Source: Prosapia bicincta
Taxonomy: Eukaryota > Arthropoda > Insecta > Hemiptera > Cercopidae
Direction: 5' to 3'
NCBI GenBank assembly: GCA_036971475.1
Contig: JBAIZL010000376.1
Coordinates: 5,711,001 to 5,775,000, forward strand
Length of the DNA: 64,000 nt
The position numbers were made by a program, and so were the translations under genes. The notes beneath the pieces were generated by a model. The model ran no database searches, had not been told where the DNA came from, and worked only from the letters and a program-made list of their open reading frames with translations. This document shows, piece by piece, positions 48,660-59,021 of this stretch (its first letter is position 1; each line of letters starts with the position of its first letter).

Positions 48660-49148
48660 TAGATAGTAGCGCCCCTAGCGGGTAAAAATGGAAAATATCG
48701 TACGAGTTAGTAACTTAGGGTAATTAACCCACATCACCTCATGTAACGTAAACATGGGCTGATATCGCCTGATCCGAAGCACCAATCAAAAAATTCAAAT
48801 TAATAACCAAGGGTGGGAAATTTAGTTAGCGCGCCCTTGCAACGACCCCACTCCTCGAAAAGTCTCCAAACGAGACGGGCGTGATGGCATTTTTGGACGT
48901 AACCTAGAAATTTATAAGTTTCCAGTATTCAAAATTTAAGATGTCAAGGCCTGTACCAAATTTATTTAACGCAGCTAAAGAAGAAGTCAGAAGGGATTAT
49001 TTACGTGTTTCAAATAAATAAAACTGTATATAATTTTTGTATAAGAGCGCTGATTCCAGGATCGATGTGCAGTGATTAGTGATTCCAAAAGCCATTGGCA
49101 GTGTTTAATATGTTTTAAAGTGTTTAACAAGTAATGTGCACAACCAGG
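48660..49148 (+). promoter_or_regulatory. Candidate promoter / first exon with splice donor
   Basis: A less AT-rich island in very AT-rich DNA. It begins with TAGTAGCGCCCCTAGCGGGT (48667-48686), resembling an insect CTCF-type site. It has a GCGCGCCC stretch near 48829 and GAGACGGGCGTGATGGC, and ends CAACCAG|GTACGT at about 49148, an ideal 5' splice donor. Inside is a 26-codon frame at 48941-49021. I cannot link it to any downstream exon in the window. It could be the 5' end of a host gene running beyond 64 kb, or a mobile-element leader. Confidence 0.35.
48941..49021 (+). CDS. Short upstream-type open frame (uncertain)
   Basis: Twenty-six codons, start context AAGATGTC: MSRPVPNLFNAAKEEVRRDY and a few more residues, then TAA. 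An AATAAA overlaps the stop. Composition is protein-like, but it is too short to judge; it could be an upstream open frame of the candidate exon. Confidence 0.2.
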   Translation: MSRPVPNLFNAAKEEVRRDYLRVSNK

Positions 49149-49447
49149 TACGTTTTACATAATAATAAAGAAAATGTATTTTAATGTTAACTAAGTTGAA
49201 TTTTAATTGATAAACGGGTAACAAATGAACGGTAGAAATTGTCCTTTGAATATTCATTTCTAAAAATTTAATCGGAAATCTTAAGTTACTACCTTCTCGA
49301 TATATACAAATGTTTACATTTACAATTATTTGGGTAACTCAGGCTTAACTCTAAATATCATTCTAGTATTGTAGTGTTATTTCGTACTTTGTAGTAGATA
49401 CAGAAAACTAAACTATTCAGTATCGTAACAACTGTCTAAGGCTAGAT

Positions 49448-49478
49448 TTAAAGCATAGTACTAAGTACTATGCTTTAA
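49448..49478. repeat. Perfect 15-bp inverted repeat with 1-nt centre
   Basis: TTAAAGCATAGTACT, A, AGTACTATGCTTTAA. It lies at the left edge of the repeat that recurs at 63590-64000. Confidence 0.9.
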
Positions 49479-49870
49479 TGGTTTCGATAAATTGTAATTT
49501 TGTTCGCAGTGTATAGAGTAAGTTCAGCATAAATTATTTAATATAAAATTAGTACGTAATGTTGTGTGTATGTGAAAATCGTATATAGCAATATATGAAA
49601 AAAAAAACTCTTTGCAAACAATTCTATATTCTTTTTCCTGATTTCAACGGTTATATTTTTGATTACTAATATCTAATTTCAAATATTGAAAAAAATATAT
49701 AATTTATTAATATTTAGTTCAAAATTTGTAATATTTTCATCATATTAGTTCACGTTTTGCAAATCTATGAGTTAAAACTATATATCATTGAAAAACCTAT
49801 CGAATTAATTTATTATTGTCATAATATTAAGAATAAGTGATATTACGTAATGAATTTAACATAGTTAAGA
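49470..49870 (+). repeat. Interspersed repeat family 4, copy a
   Basis: GCTTTAATGGTTTCGATAAA (49472-49491) also occurs at 63592. The two copies then run colinearly through 'CTTTGCAAACAAT', 'GATTAC.AA.ATCTAATTTCAA', 'TTGTAATATTTTCAT' and 'AAAACTATA.ATTATTG' segments with short insertions. Not coding. Class unknown. Confidence 0.6.
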
Positions 49871-51430
49871 GTCAATTATTTTTGTAAAATTCAAGTAACA
49901 CCTTTAAGATTGAATAAATGCGTAATTAGCTTAATAATGGCTTAAAGGTTTAACCGCATTGTTGTTCTAACTCAATTAACTATCGTGCTTGAAAATAATT
50001 AACTTAGAAATGTAATAATACACATATTTGAGTTCTTTTAATTTGATTTAATTCAAATTTAAGCTTAAAGTTTGACATCCATTAAAGACGTAAAAGTGTA
50101 ATACCGCCTTTGTTAAATATACGATTTTTGTCTGAATGAAATGTCAAACCAACAACTAAATGTCACTGCTTGTGTATTGGAGTTTATGTTCCTATTTTCT
50201 GTATTGTTTTCCTAAAGTGGTTGTTTTACTCAAAAAAACGACTGTTGTGTGTATCAGATGTATAATATTGAAATATTTATCAATTTAATTAATATAAGTA
50301 ATGAAAAAAAATATATATCTTAAGGAAGTACAAAAGTTTTACAGTAATGTAGAAATACTACTTAGTTGTCTCCAATGTGAAATGTCTACGATTACATATC
50401 CAATAGTTGGAAATAAGCTATAAATAGTTGGTATGTATTATTGCAATTTATTTCACATTTCTCGTAAATTAAAGTGCTGTTTATAAAATCTGAGAAATGT
50501 TACAATAAATTAATAATTGCAAAGAAAATTATCACCTTTCTCTGCACTAATACAAATGTAAAGGAAGTATAAATGTTATTAATACGTAACAAATGTTATA
50601 CAAAAAACAAAAACGCTGTGTTTAAATGATATACGGGCCGGCCGAAGATGGTTACAAAGGATTAAAATACTGCTATAATATTGGCTTTTGGTATTGTCAA
50701 TTAGAATTATTTTTTTCGGTTCGTTGCCAACTATTTTATCACGTATGTTTGTTTTCAACAAGTTTTTTAATATTATTATTCATAACGTTTATTACTGATC
50801 TTGAGACGTCTTGGTTTAGCTGATTTTTTTTTCTTACTATAATGTTATTGTAATTTTTACTGATATTAATAAACAGTATTAATTTATTTGTGTACTAGAC
50901 TCACACAATTTAAAATGAAGGCCTTATACTAAACAGTCAACTAATTATACAACATGAATAATTTAATTAAATAGCTGGAGTAATCTGTGAAATTTTATTT
51001 TATTATTTTGCCCTCAAATACAACTTGAATATTATAATAAGAGAGCACTGATAGAAACACAACAGTGTACAATATTTTATGTTCGGTAATATACATAATA
51101 TTTATTAATTCGTTGTTTAGTTTGTCATTGAATATTTTTTAATATTTGGATTGTGATGAATTCTATTTTTAAAACCTATGTAGTAATGTATAAAAGTAGG
51201 ACTCTGAGTAAGAGTAAGTGAAGCTCAGTAAAAGTTTGTGATAAGGTTATTCAATCGGCAAATCCAAAAATAGAAATTTAAGATATCAACTTTGTTCTTT
51301 AATGATATATACCTTACAAACATCTCAGAACATATTTACAACTGATTTTTCTAAATAAAAAAAGTATTTCCAGATGGTTTAATATCATATTAAAGTTCAG
51401 AAATATCTGCTTTTTAGAACTTATCATTTT
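49871..51430. other. AT-rich region without recognised genes
   Basis: Two short overlapping frames near 50579-50823 on opposite strands show no motif. No repeat found. Confidence 0.5.
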
Positions 51431-51580
51431 AAACTAAATTTAAACTACTTAACTAAGTGAGTACGTAATTGCTTACTTGCTGACGCGATTCAAAACGTTC
51501 GTTCCTTTTACAGAGTAGAGGGTTAGCTTCGTAAAAGGAACGAAAGTTTTGAAACGCGTCAGCAAGTAAACAATTACGTA
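51431..51580. mobile_element. Hairpin MITE, left part (split by a non-LTR insertion)
   Basis: The left arm 51431-51511 is complementary to the right arm made of 51531-51580 plus 53663-53693, with a 19-base loop. Over about 80 bp only a handful of positions mismatch (for example ACTTGCTGACGCG against CGCGTCAGCAAGT). No coding capacity, so it is a non-autonomous foldback element. Its own target duplication is not clear. Confidence 0.85.
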
Positions 51581-52116
51581 CCCGGATAGCTGGCCTGAGC
51601 AACCGGGCGGGTCCACAGGTGGCGGATAGTGGAACGGCCTACAGGTATGTAGGTTACCTGTGAATAAGGATTCCGGAAGGTTTCTGAATAAACAGGCCTG
51701 GACCAAGGCAATGGTTCAAAGGTGAGGAATTATCCCTCCTCGTCAGTCAACCGGTTGGGTGTGGTAGAAATAACTGCTCTGACTGGGGAGACTAGGGTAG
51801 TTGGAAATTAAGTCCTCACAATGCTACTCTCACCTCCCAGGTGAACCAAGGGCAATGAGGCTGTGAAGTATGGGCGGGAAACTACCCTAACGACACAGTT
51901 GTAACAAAAGAGAGTAAAACAGGCTGTTCGGTCCATGAGCAACAGTTATTAATGTCCTGACTTTGGGGTGTGCTTCAAGGTCAGTGACTGAATACCCAAT
52001 CCAAGGTGGAAGGCATCGTGCCGATGGATGAATGGCTGCGGGGTATAAAATGCAGTGGCACACAATCCCCTTGAGAAACCACACAAAACCTCGTTGTATG
52101 TTGTCTTGCTAGCGTA

Positions 52117-52704
52117 GTGGGTATTCTGCTCTGGTTGACCGTTCTTTCCCCCATACTTGGGAAGCTAATGGACCAAGTAAGTACACAAATTGATGTTGAG
52201 TCTGCACAGACAGCGGGAGTCATTGAGACGGCAAACCGTGAGTCTGTAGCAGATGTGTCAACGACAACCACCACTGGGGGTGCGTGGGCGGCTACCAAAC
52301 TGCCGACTGCAGAAACCAGTGAAATGGTTGTAGAGTTGAGCACCCTTTCTCTACGGAGAAAGCGTATGAGTAGAGCGGCCAGAAGGCGGCTCCGAAGAGA
52401 TCAGGCGAGAGCAGCGGGAGGGCCAATAATCCTGAGCCCACAACGCAGGGGAGGCCAAAACCGAGCTGAGCATGTTAACGTCCAAGGCTTGGATGTTGTG
52501 AGGGGTGAGGTGCAACAGGTGGGAAGTAATCAACCACGAGCACCAAACCCCTGCATGGAGATTGCATACTCGAACAACTGGGATAATCTCCCAGAAGTTT
52601 CGGGACATATGAGTATCGAGTGCGTGGTCAAAGAACCTGTCTTGGAGATGGCAGTGACCACCTTACTCGGACGTTTGCATCTGACCAGGCCCACCAAACT
52701 ATGA
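52117..52704 (+). pseudogene. N-terminal ORF of the non-LTR element
   Basis: 195 codons as given from an early start; ATG 52150 (MDQVSTQ) is a more likely start because the first residues are hydrophobic and lie in 5' leader-like sequence. Content: Thr-rich (DVSTTTTTGG), then a strongly basic segment (LRRKRMSRAARRRLRRDQAR), then polar residues. The basic stretch fits a nucleic-acid-binding N-terminus. No zinc knuckle is present. The end runs out of frame into the RNase H region, as expected at a deletion junction. Known family not assigned. Confidence 0.55.
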
Positions 52705-53183
52705 TGGAATGGTCAGGGTCAGTAACATCGGGAGCTCAGATCTGGTACACAGATGCCTCCAAGTTGGACTTCGGCACTGGAGCGGGGGTGTATTGTAAAA
52801 ACCCAAGTGTAAAACTAGTTTTTTTCTTGGATAGGCATACCTCTGACTTTCAGGCCGAAATATATGCTATAAATGCCTGTATGAGAGAGATAGCGAGAAG
52901 GGGAATACACAGGACCCGGATTGCTATTTTCTCTGACAGTCAGGCAGCAATTAAGGCACTAAACGGACATGTGGTCACCTCGGCCATAGTCAGGGAATGC
53001 CAAAATAAACAAGAAGCTCTGGCAAGGCACAATCAAATCAAGATAGGTTGGGTGCCAGGGCATAGGGGAATATTTGGAAATGAAGCCGCGGATTCACTGG
53101 CCAGAGAGAGGTCTTCAACTCCCCTGATTGGACGGGAGCCGGCGGTAGGTGTTTCCAAATCCATGGTCAAGATTTCAGTGTGA
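52620..53183 (+). pseudogene. RNase H domain of the non-LTR element
   Basis: From about residue 40: IWYTDASKLDFGTGAGVY (first Asp), FQAEIYAINACM (Glu), RIAIFSDSQAAIKAL (second Asp) and IGWVPGHRGIFGNEAADSLA (His and last Asp). The full DEDD set of a retroelement RNase H is therefore present and open. Such domains occur at the end of ORF2 in RNase H-bearing LINE groups. The first 40 residues of the frame are not RNase H and belong to the junction. It ends at TGA 53183 in the region where the parent ORF2 would continue. Confidence 0.85.
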
Positions 53184-53572
53184 AGGTGGATGGCTGAAAG
53201 ACACGGTGAGCACTGGGTTAGGGCTGAAGGAATGAGACACAGAAAGCTAACCCTTACGAAACCTTCCTTGGGGCTGCAGGAGAGTCTTGTCTATCTGTCT
53301 AGGCAGGAATTGAGGATAGTCACAGGTCTACTCACATCTGTGGACTAAGGAAACATCTGCATAATACGGGTATCTTCAAAGATGAACCAGTGTGCAGGTT
53401 ATGCGGGCAAGAACTGGAGATCGCCACACACATCATTTATAGATGTGAAGCACTTGCCGAGAGGCGCTTCAACCTCTTTGGTGATAGCACAGCTCTGGAA
53501 GATGATGCTGTAGGTAAAACACTAGTCATGAAACCTCTAAACCTGGTAAGAGGGAAGGGGCTCTTTGACTAG
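53184..53572 (+). pseudogene. C-terminal zinc-motif region of ORF2
   Basis: After frame changes it reads LTKPSLGLQESLVYLSRQEL, RIVTGLLTS, GLRKHLHNTGIF and CRLCGQELEIATHIIYRC, a CX2C..HX4C-type motif. The open part is 53390-53572. This is the usual tail after RNase H in such elements, and resembles the tail of the element at 29147-29546. Confidence 0.7.
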
Positions 53573-53652
53573 ATCATGGAGGTAAGTACAATATACCTCA
53601 GGTAGCGTTGCTTCGGGCAGTTTAAACCCGCTCCCAAGTTAATAAAAAAAAG

Positions 53653-53693
53653 CAATTACGTATTCACTTAGTTAAGTAGTATAAATTTAGTTT
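53653..53693. mobile_element. Hairpin MITE, right end after the insertion
   Basis: The target duplicate CAATTACGTA, then TTCACTTAGTTAAGTAG and TATAAATTTAGT, complementary to 51433-51463. This completes the palindrome interrupted at 51580. Confidence 0.85.
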
Positions 53694-53917
53694 TTTCAGT
53701 GAATTCATGATGATTACATCAAGAAACTTCCTTATCATTTTTTAAAATTATTTCCAAAGCATTTACAATCTATAATGATCATCTAATAATTACACCAATA
53801 GTTAGGAACAAAGCTTAGCTTTTCATTAGGTTATTTTTCAGAAATATTTGTTTCCATTACAGTTTAAAAGACTGATCCAAAACTAAATCTGAAAAATAAT
53901 TACTTATGTAAATATTC

Positions 53918-54080
53918 ATTACTATTTATTAGGAATATACTGTGGTTGAATTTAATAATAAATAGAACTAGTCACTCCCACTCCGACCGCCGCGGCCACA
54001 CCTGTTAAACAAGGCTTAGCCACGCCCATCGAGCAAAGCAAGATATCTAACGTCAACGTACTAAAATATAAATTAAAAAT
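53918..54080 (-). repeat. Inverted terminal piece of the PLE
   Basis: Reverse complement of parts of 54920-55215: TTGAATTTAATAATAAATA, AACTAGTCACTCCCACTCC and GATATCTAACGTCAAC are all found inverted. It lacks about 130 bp that separate TTCTGTAG and GTGTATTTATT in the direct copies. It changes at 54081 to direct-orientation ORF sequence. Confidence 0.8.
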
Positions 54081-54910
54081 TGAAATAGAGATAAAATAGT
54101 TTTTGATATTTATAGAAAGCCAACATCCAATGATAGATTTATTCCAAACGAATCTAACCATTGTAGCCAATACAAATTTGCAGCTTTCAATTCTTTAGTT
54201 AATTGGTTGATTAATATTAATTTGAGCAAAGGACGTTTTGATATTGAATTAGAACATATTAAAAGAACAGCTGAATTTAATGGTTATGAACGTAAAATTA
54301 TTGATAATATCCTTAGGAAGCAAAAGATTAGGATCTTTAGGAAGAAATTAACAACATTACCTTTGGAAACTAAAGAAGAAAGCCGTTTTATTAGTATACC
54401 ATTTGACAAAGTTTTAACCAAAGGTTGGAGGGAATTTTTAAGAATGTTAAATTGAGAGTTGCGTATAAAAATCATAGTAACCTTAAAAATTAATTAGGTA
54501 ATGCAAAAGATAAAGTAGAAACACTTGATAAATCAGGGATTTACCAAGTTAATTGTAAGGATTGTGATAAAATGTACATTGGGCAGACAAGACGAAAAGT
54601 AATAACTGGATTTAAGGAACGTATTAGGGATATTAAATACCAAAGATCTGATAAGTCTAGTATTGCTGCCCATATTTTAGAGACCAATCACAATCTAGAT
54701 GTTAATAATGTCAAGTTAATTAAGAATGTTAGAACTAATAAGTTATTAAATAGTTTTGAAAGTTTAAAAATTAGTAAACATAAACCTGAGAATTTATTAA
54801 ATTCTGATAGAGGTCCTATTCCTAATTCAATTTTATATTCATTTGTTAAATATGATTATGATTTTTATATTAAATTTTGTGTTGGTTATAATTTCAAAAA
54901 ACAATTTTAA
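54081..54910 (+). pseudogene. 5'-truncated PLE ORF (RT end plus GIY-YIG)
   Basis: Corresponds to 56830-57650 of the full unit. Frames 54207-54455 (FDIELEHIKRTAEFNGYERK) and 54572-54910 (YIGQTRRKVITGFKERIRDI, then IAAHILETNH and the natural C-terminus KFCVGYNFKKQF) are open, with a frameshift near 54425 and a stop near 54490. The EH motif expected in the nuclease reads ER here. Useful for judging damage in the full unit. Confidence 0.8.
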
Positions 54911-54919
54911 TTATGTTTT

Positions 54920-55215
54920 TATTGTATTTTTAATTTATATTTTAGTAGGTTGACGTTAGATATCTTGCTTTCACTCGATGGGCGTGGCTAAGCCTTGTTT
55001 AACAGGTGTGGCCGCGGCGGTCGGAGTGGGAGTGACTAGTTCTGTAGATTATAAATAAGGTATTTTTCTAGCGTTAATCAGTCTTTGTATGTTATCCCTC
55101 TGAGGATGGTTACTTTGTAACTGAAATGTACATTAGGGTAAATTAAAGAAAGTTTGTGGTTAGGAGGTTTTTGTGTATTTATTATTAAATTCAACCACAG
55201 TATATTCCTAATAAA
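54920..55215 (+). repeat. PLE terminal segment (pLTR), first copy
   Basis: Contains ATATCTTGCTTTCACTCGAT, GGGCGTGGCTAAGCC and GGTGTGGCCGCGGCGGTCGG, then the hammerhead-like sequence. It recurs at 57690-57927 almost unchanged, and inverted at 53918-54080. In PLEs this segment acts as leader for the next unit and 3' end of the previous one. The unit length between the two copies is 2746 bp. Confidence 0.8.
55092..55141 (+). ncRNA. Hammerhead-ribozyme-like fold, first copy
   Basis: Stem I: UUA(U)CCCU (55092-55099) with AGGGUAA (55135-55141), seven pairs and one bulged U. Core: CUGAGGA (55100-55106). Stem II: GGUUAC/GUAACU (55108-55122), loop UUU. Then GAAA (55123-55126), a short stem III of three pairs (AUG/CAU) with a UA loop, and a predicted cleavage after AUU at 55134. 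The one departure is an extra U (55107) at the base of stem II. Hammerheads in PLE terminal segments are known. Activity is inferred, not shown. Confidence 0.55.
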
Positions 55216-55225
55216 TAGTAACAGT

Positions 55226-57705
55226 ATGGCTTCTCGGTCTCAGGAATATAAATGATTCCAAAAGTTGAATTTGAGAGTCAAGTTTTTGTTAGAATACATT
55301 AAATTTCTTAAAAAATGTAGAAAGTTTAGTGTGTTTCCGAAATTTATTTCCGGAATTAATATTAAATTGAAGAATTCTAGAACTGATAAAGTTTTATTAT
55401 TTGCCAAAAAGAAATGGTTAGATTTGGAGATTAAATTTTTGAATGGCAAATTAAGTAATACAGAACTGGAGTTGTATGATTTACAATTGAAATTAGGAAA
55501 GGAAAATTATAATGATTGGGATGAATTTGGCAGAAAGGTTTATATTGTAAATGAACATAAACTTGAGAACAAGGTTAGGACATTAGATAGTAAATTTAGT
55601 GATTTAACCAAAAAGGTGACAGTTGGTTATAAAGGTTGTACTACCGTTGATCAGAATTCTAAGTTAATTAAAAACTAAACTGATATCGCTTTCTCCCAGA
55701 AGGAGTTGTGCATGTTAGGTAAAGGGTTAAAGTTTTCCGTTTCTAATAATATCAAAAATAACTTAGAAGAATTATTGGCACACGTTGAAAGTGGTATATC
55801 CTCATTAAATGAAACTAGCAAGAACTATGTTAGGAAGGCTTGTAAAATCAAGATTGAAGAAAATTTGGAGTTTCTAAGAAGAAAGAAGATGTCTACTGGA
55901 TCCAACCACGAGTTAAGTTTAATAAAACAGTAAAAAGGAAAAGATTGTTATTACCTCAAAGCTGACAAGAGTAACACTGTTGTTGTTTTGAAAAAGGAAG
56001 ATTATATTAATAGAGTTAACAATTTGCTAGAAACGGGACCTTATGATAAATTGTCAAAAAATCCGTTAACTAAATTTGTTAAAGAAACAGTAAACGTTAT
56101 AAAGGAATGTAATTTAGTCATTTCAAAGAAAGATGTCTTTAAATTTCATGTTTCTAATCCTGTTTTACCTAGGTTGTACTGTCTCCCAAAAATACATAAA
56201 GTAGGCCATGCCGTGAGGCCAATTGTGTCGGGAATTGATTCACCAACCTATATGTTACCTAAATGGTTAGTTAAAGAATTCAGTTTTTTAAATGTAAGTT
56301 GGCATCATTTTCGGTTAAGAATACACTTGATTTTGTAGAGAAGGTTAAGAATAATAGATTAACAGATGAAGAAATTTTAGTTTCTTTTGATGTTTGTTCT
56401 CTGTTTCCAAGTATTCCGGTAACGGAAACTTTAAATTTATTAAAAGAGTTTTTAATTGAGAATGATGTCGATATTGAGAGAGTTGACCAATATGTATAAT
56501 TAACTAATGGTTGTATGAATAATAATTATTTTCAATTTAATAATAATTTTTATAAACAAAAAGATGGTACAACAATGGGAAACAGCCTATCACCTTTTTT
56601 AGCAGAGCTCTTTATGAGTCATTTTGAATTAGGATTGAAAAAGAAACTTAAATATTTTCCTCGTGTCTGGATAAGATACGTTGATGATATTTTCGCTATA
56701 TTTAATATTAAAGAATTTCAAATATATAAATTTTTAAGGATCATCAATGATCAACATCCTAATATTATATTTACCTATGAAATTGAAAGGGATAAACGTT
56801 TACCGTTTCTTGATGTTTATTGTATTAGAAATAGAGATAAAATAGTTTTTGATATTTATAGAAAACCAACATCCAATGATAGATTTATTCCAAACGAATC
56901 TAACCATTGTAACCAACACAAATTTGCAGCTTTCAATTCTTTAGTTAATAGGTTGATTAATATTCCTTTGAGTAAAAGACGTTTTGATATTGAATTAGAA
57001 CATATTAAAAGTACAGCTTAATTTAATGGTTATTACCGTAAAATTATTGATAATATCCTTAGGAAGCAAAAGATTAGGATCTTTAGGAAGAAATTAACAT
57101 CATTACCTTTGGAAACTAAAGACGAAAGCCGTTTTATTTGTATACCATTTGACAAAGTTTTAACCAAAGGGTCGGAGGGAATTTTTAAGAATGTTAAATT
57201 GAGAGTTGCGTATAAAAATCATAATAACCTTAAAAATTTATTAGGTAATGCAAAAGATAAAGTAGAAACACTTGATAAATCAGGGATTTACCAAGTTAAT
57301 TGTAAGGATTGTGATAAAATTTATATTGGGCAGACAAGACGAAAAGTAATAACTAGATTTAAGGAACATATTAGGGATATTAAATACCAAAGATCTGATA
57401 AGTCTAGTATTGCTGCCCATATTTTAGAGACCAATCACAATCTAGATGTTAATAACGTCAAGTTAATTAAGAATGTTAGAACTATTAAGTTATTAAATAG
57501 TTTTGAAGGTTTAAAAATTAGTAAACATAAATCTGAGAATTTATCAAATTCTGATGAGGTCCTATTCCTAATTCAATTTTATATTCATTTGTTAAATAGG
57601 ATTATGATTTTTATATTAAATTTTGTGTTGGTTATAATTTCAAAAAACAATTTTAATTATGTTTTTATTGTATTTTTAATTTATATTTTAGTAGGTTGGC
57701 GTTAG
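55226..57705 (+). pseudogene. PLE protein: RT and GIY-YIG endonuclease (broken)
   Basis: The frame opens at ATG 55226 (MASRSQEYK) and is hit by TGA at codon 10, then by TAA at 55676, 55931, 56497 and 57019, with a frameshift near 56295 and another near 57556. Readable parts in order: a Lys/Leu-rich N-terminal region, YYLKADKSNTVVVLKK (RT), LPRLYCLPKIHK and VRPIVSGIDSP, VSFDVCSLFPSIP (motif A Asp), DGTTMGNSLSPFLAELFM (motif B), IRYVDDIFAIF (motif C), LPFLDVYCIR, and then GIYQVNCKDCDKIYIGQTRR with FKEHIRDI and AAHILETNH (GIY-YIG nuclease with paired Cys). Some 830 codons, the usual PLE size. Confidence 0.9.
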
Positions 57706-57927
57706 ATATCTTGCTTTCACTCGATGGGCGTGGCTAAGCCTTGTTTAACAGGTGTGGCCGCGGCGGTCGGAGTGGGAGTGACTAGTTCTGTAGATTATAA
57801 ATAAGGTATTTTTCTAGCGTTAATCAGTCTTTGTATGTTATCCCTCTGAGGATGGTTACTTTGTAACTGAAATGTACATTAGGGTAAATTAAAGAAAGTT
57901 TGTGGTTAGGAGGTTTTTGTGTATTTA
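57690..57927 (+). repeat. PLE terminal segment (pLTR), second copy
   Basis: Repeats 54944-55180 nearly base for base and ends GTGTATTTATTA at the target duplication. Confidence 0.85.
57838..57887 (+). ncRNA. Hammerhead-ribozyme-like fold, second copy
   Basis: Same 50 bases and predicted fold as at 55092-55141: stem I closing AGGGTAA with TTATCCCT, CTGAGGA, stem II, GAAA and the short stem III. Two copies one unit apart would release unit-length RNA if active. Confidence 0.55.
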
Positions 57928-57941
57928 TTATGTAAATATTC

Positions 57942-58930
57942 CTTTAAGTATATATTACTCGTATACACTTATCTATTGAACGCCCCCGTTAAATTAGCAA
58001 CTGTTTTATTGAAACAACCTCTACAGCTTTAAGACAATGGTTTTATTTAAATTTATTCTCTTTCTTTTGTTTGGGTTTTATATATTCGGATTCTATTATT
58101 AGTTATTCTAAACAAAACCTACACAATGAGGTATTCCTAATTTAGATTAGGAAATATAGTGTTAGATATTAATTTTAAGAAATAAAATTGTTGAACAAAA
58201 TAGGAAATATTTTTTTGTTTTTTTTTTTCTTCATCCTATCCACTAAACTCCCCGATCTTCCCACAGTGTATATCGTTGTATATTACGTCCTTAGGCCTAT
58301 AAGTCTTAGTTTGCTGCCCACTATTGTGTCTCATGTCACGTCATTCCTTAATTAATACTCTCTCTATTTCAACCATTTTTTTTTATTCAGCCAACCTTCT
58401 AAGAACTATATTTATTAATTAAGAATAGGATTTGAAAATATCTTTTTTTAAGGAATTATGAATGGTTATGTTACATAGACAAGACAATAGTATATCCATT
58501 ACCTATCTATTTAACTGAGAGAAACTCAAGCTCTAAAAGCAATAATTAAATACGTAGTGCTATTTCTACGCTTAATACAATACCACCCCCTCGGATGAAG
58601 TCGTGACGAGGTATTTGCAAGCATATATTCCCATATCTGGTGAATGGGTTCTTGTCAGTTAACTAACGTAAATAATGTATATGCGCAACCGCAATTCTCT
58701 ATCTTATACCTCTGCCCTAATATCTATCTGATATTTATATCATATACGTATTTTTTAGGTATTCTAATCTGAAAATAAAATTATCACTTGAAATCTACAT
58801 GCGCTTCTGGTAATGAATAGACTTTCATTTATTTTAAAATAAAAATATTTAACATAAAAATGTTATAAATAATATTTGAGCTGGCTTGTGAGTGAAAGTT
58901 ATAATTAAAGAAAAAAATATGGTACAACCC
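57942..58930. other. AT-rich region without recognised features
   Basis: No gene or paired repeat seen; pyrimidine-rich around 58205-58390. Confidence 0.5.
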
Positions 58931-59021
58931 ACAAATATACAATTTTTTTATTTCAAACGCGATTCAACGACCAATTTGTCGTCATCCTCAGTGAAGATAC
59001 ACAAATGAAATTAACTAAAGA

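Larger units (their letters stand above)
51581..53652 (+). mobile_element. Internally deleted non-LTR retrotransposon with RNase H
   Basis: It starts CCCGGATAGCTGGCC and ends in a short A-run (53643-53651). CAATTACGTA lies on both sides (51571-51580 and 53653-53662) as a 10-bp target duplication. The GC-rich 5' region is followed by a frame at 52117-52704, then an RNase H frame and a C-terminal zinc motif. The endonuclease and reverse transcriptase that should lie between are absent, so the 2.07-kb unit is non-autonomous. It inserted into the right arm of the hairpin MITE. Confidence 0.85.
53904..57941 (+). mobile_element. Penelope-like element (PLE), tandem with inverted 5' piece
   Basis: Bounded by the 14-bp direct repeat TTATGTAAATATTC (53904-53917 and 57928-57941). 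Inside, in order: an inverted terminal piece (53918-54080), a 5'-truncated unit (54081 to about 55180), and a full unit (about 55180-57927). Both units end with the same terminal segment. The encoded protein has a PLE-type RT and a C-terminal GIY-YIG endonuclease. Partial tandem copies with inverted ends are the usual form of PLE insertions. The ORFs are broken. Confidence 0.9.

Noticed and set aside
55043..55175. Intron in the PLE terminal segment, because the inverted piece lacks this stretch
   Set aside because: The missing segment begins with GT but does not end in AG, so a deletion or template jump is more likely than splicing.
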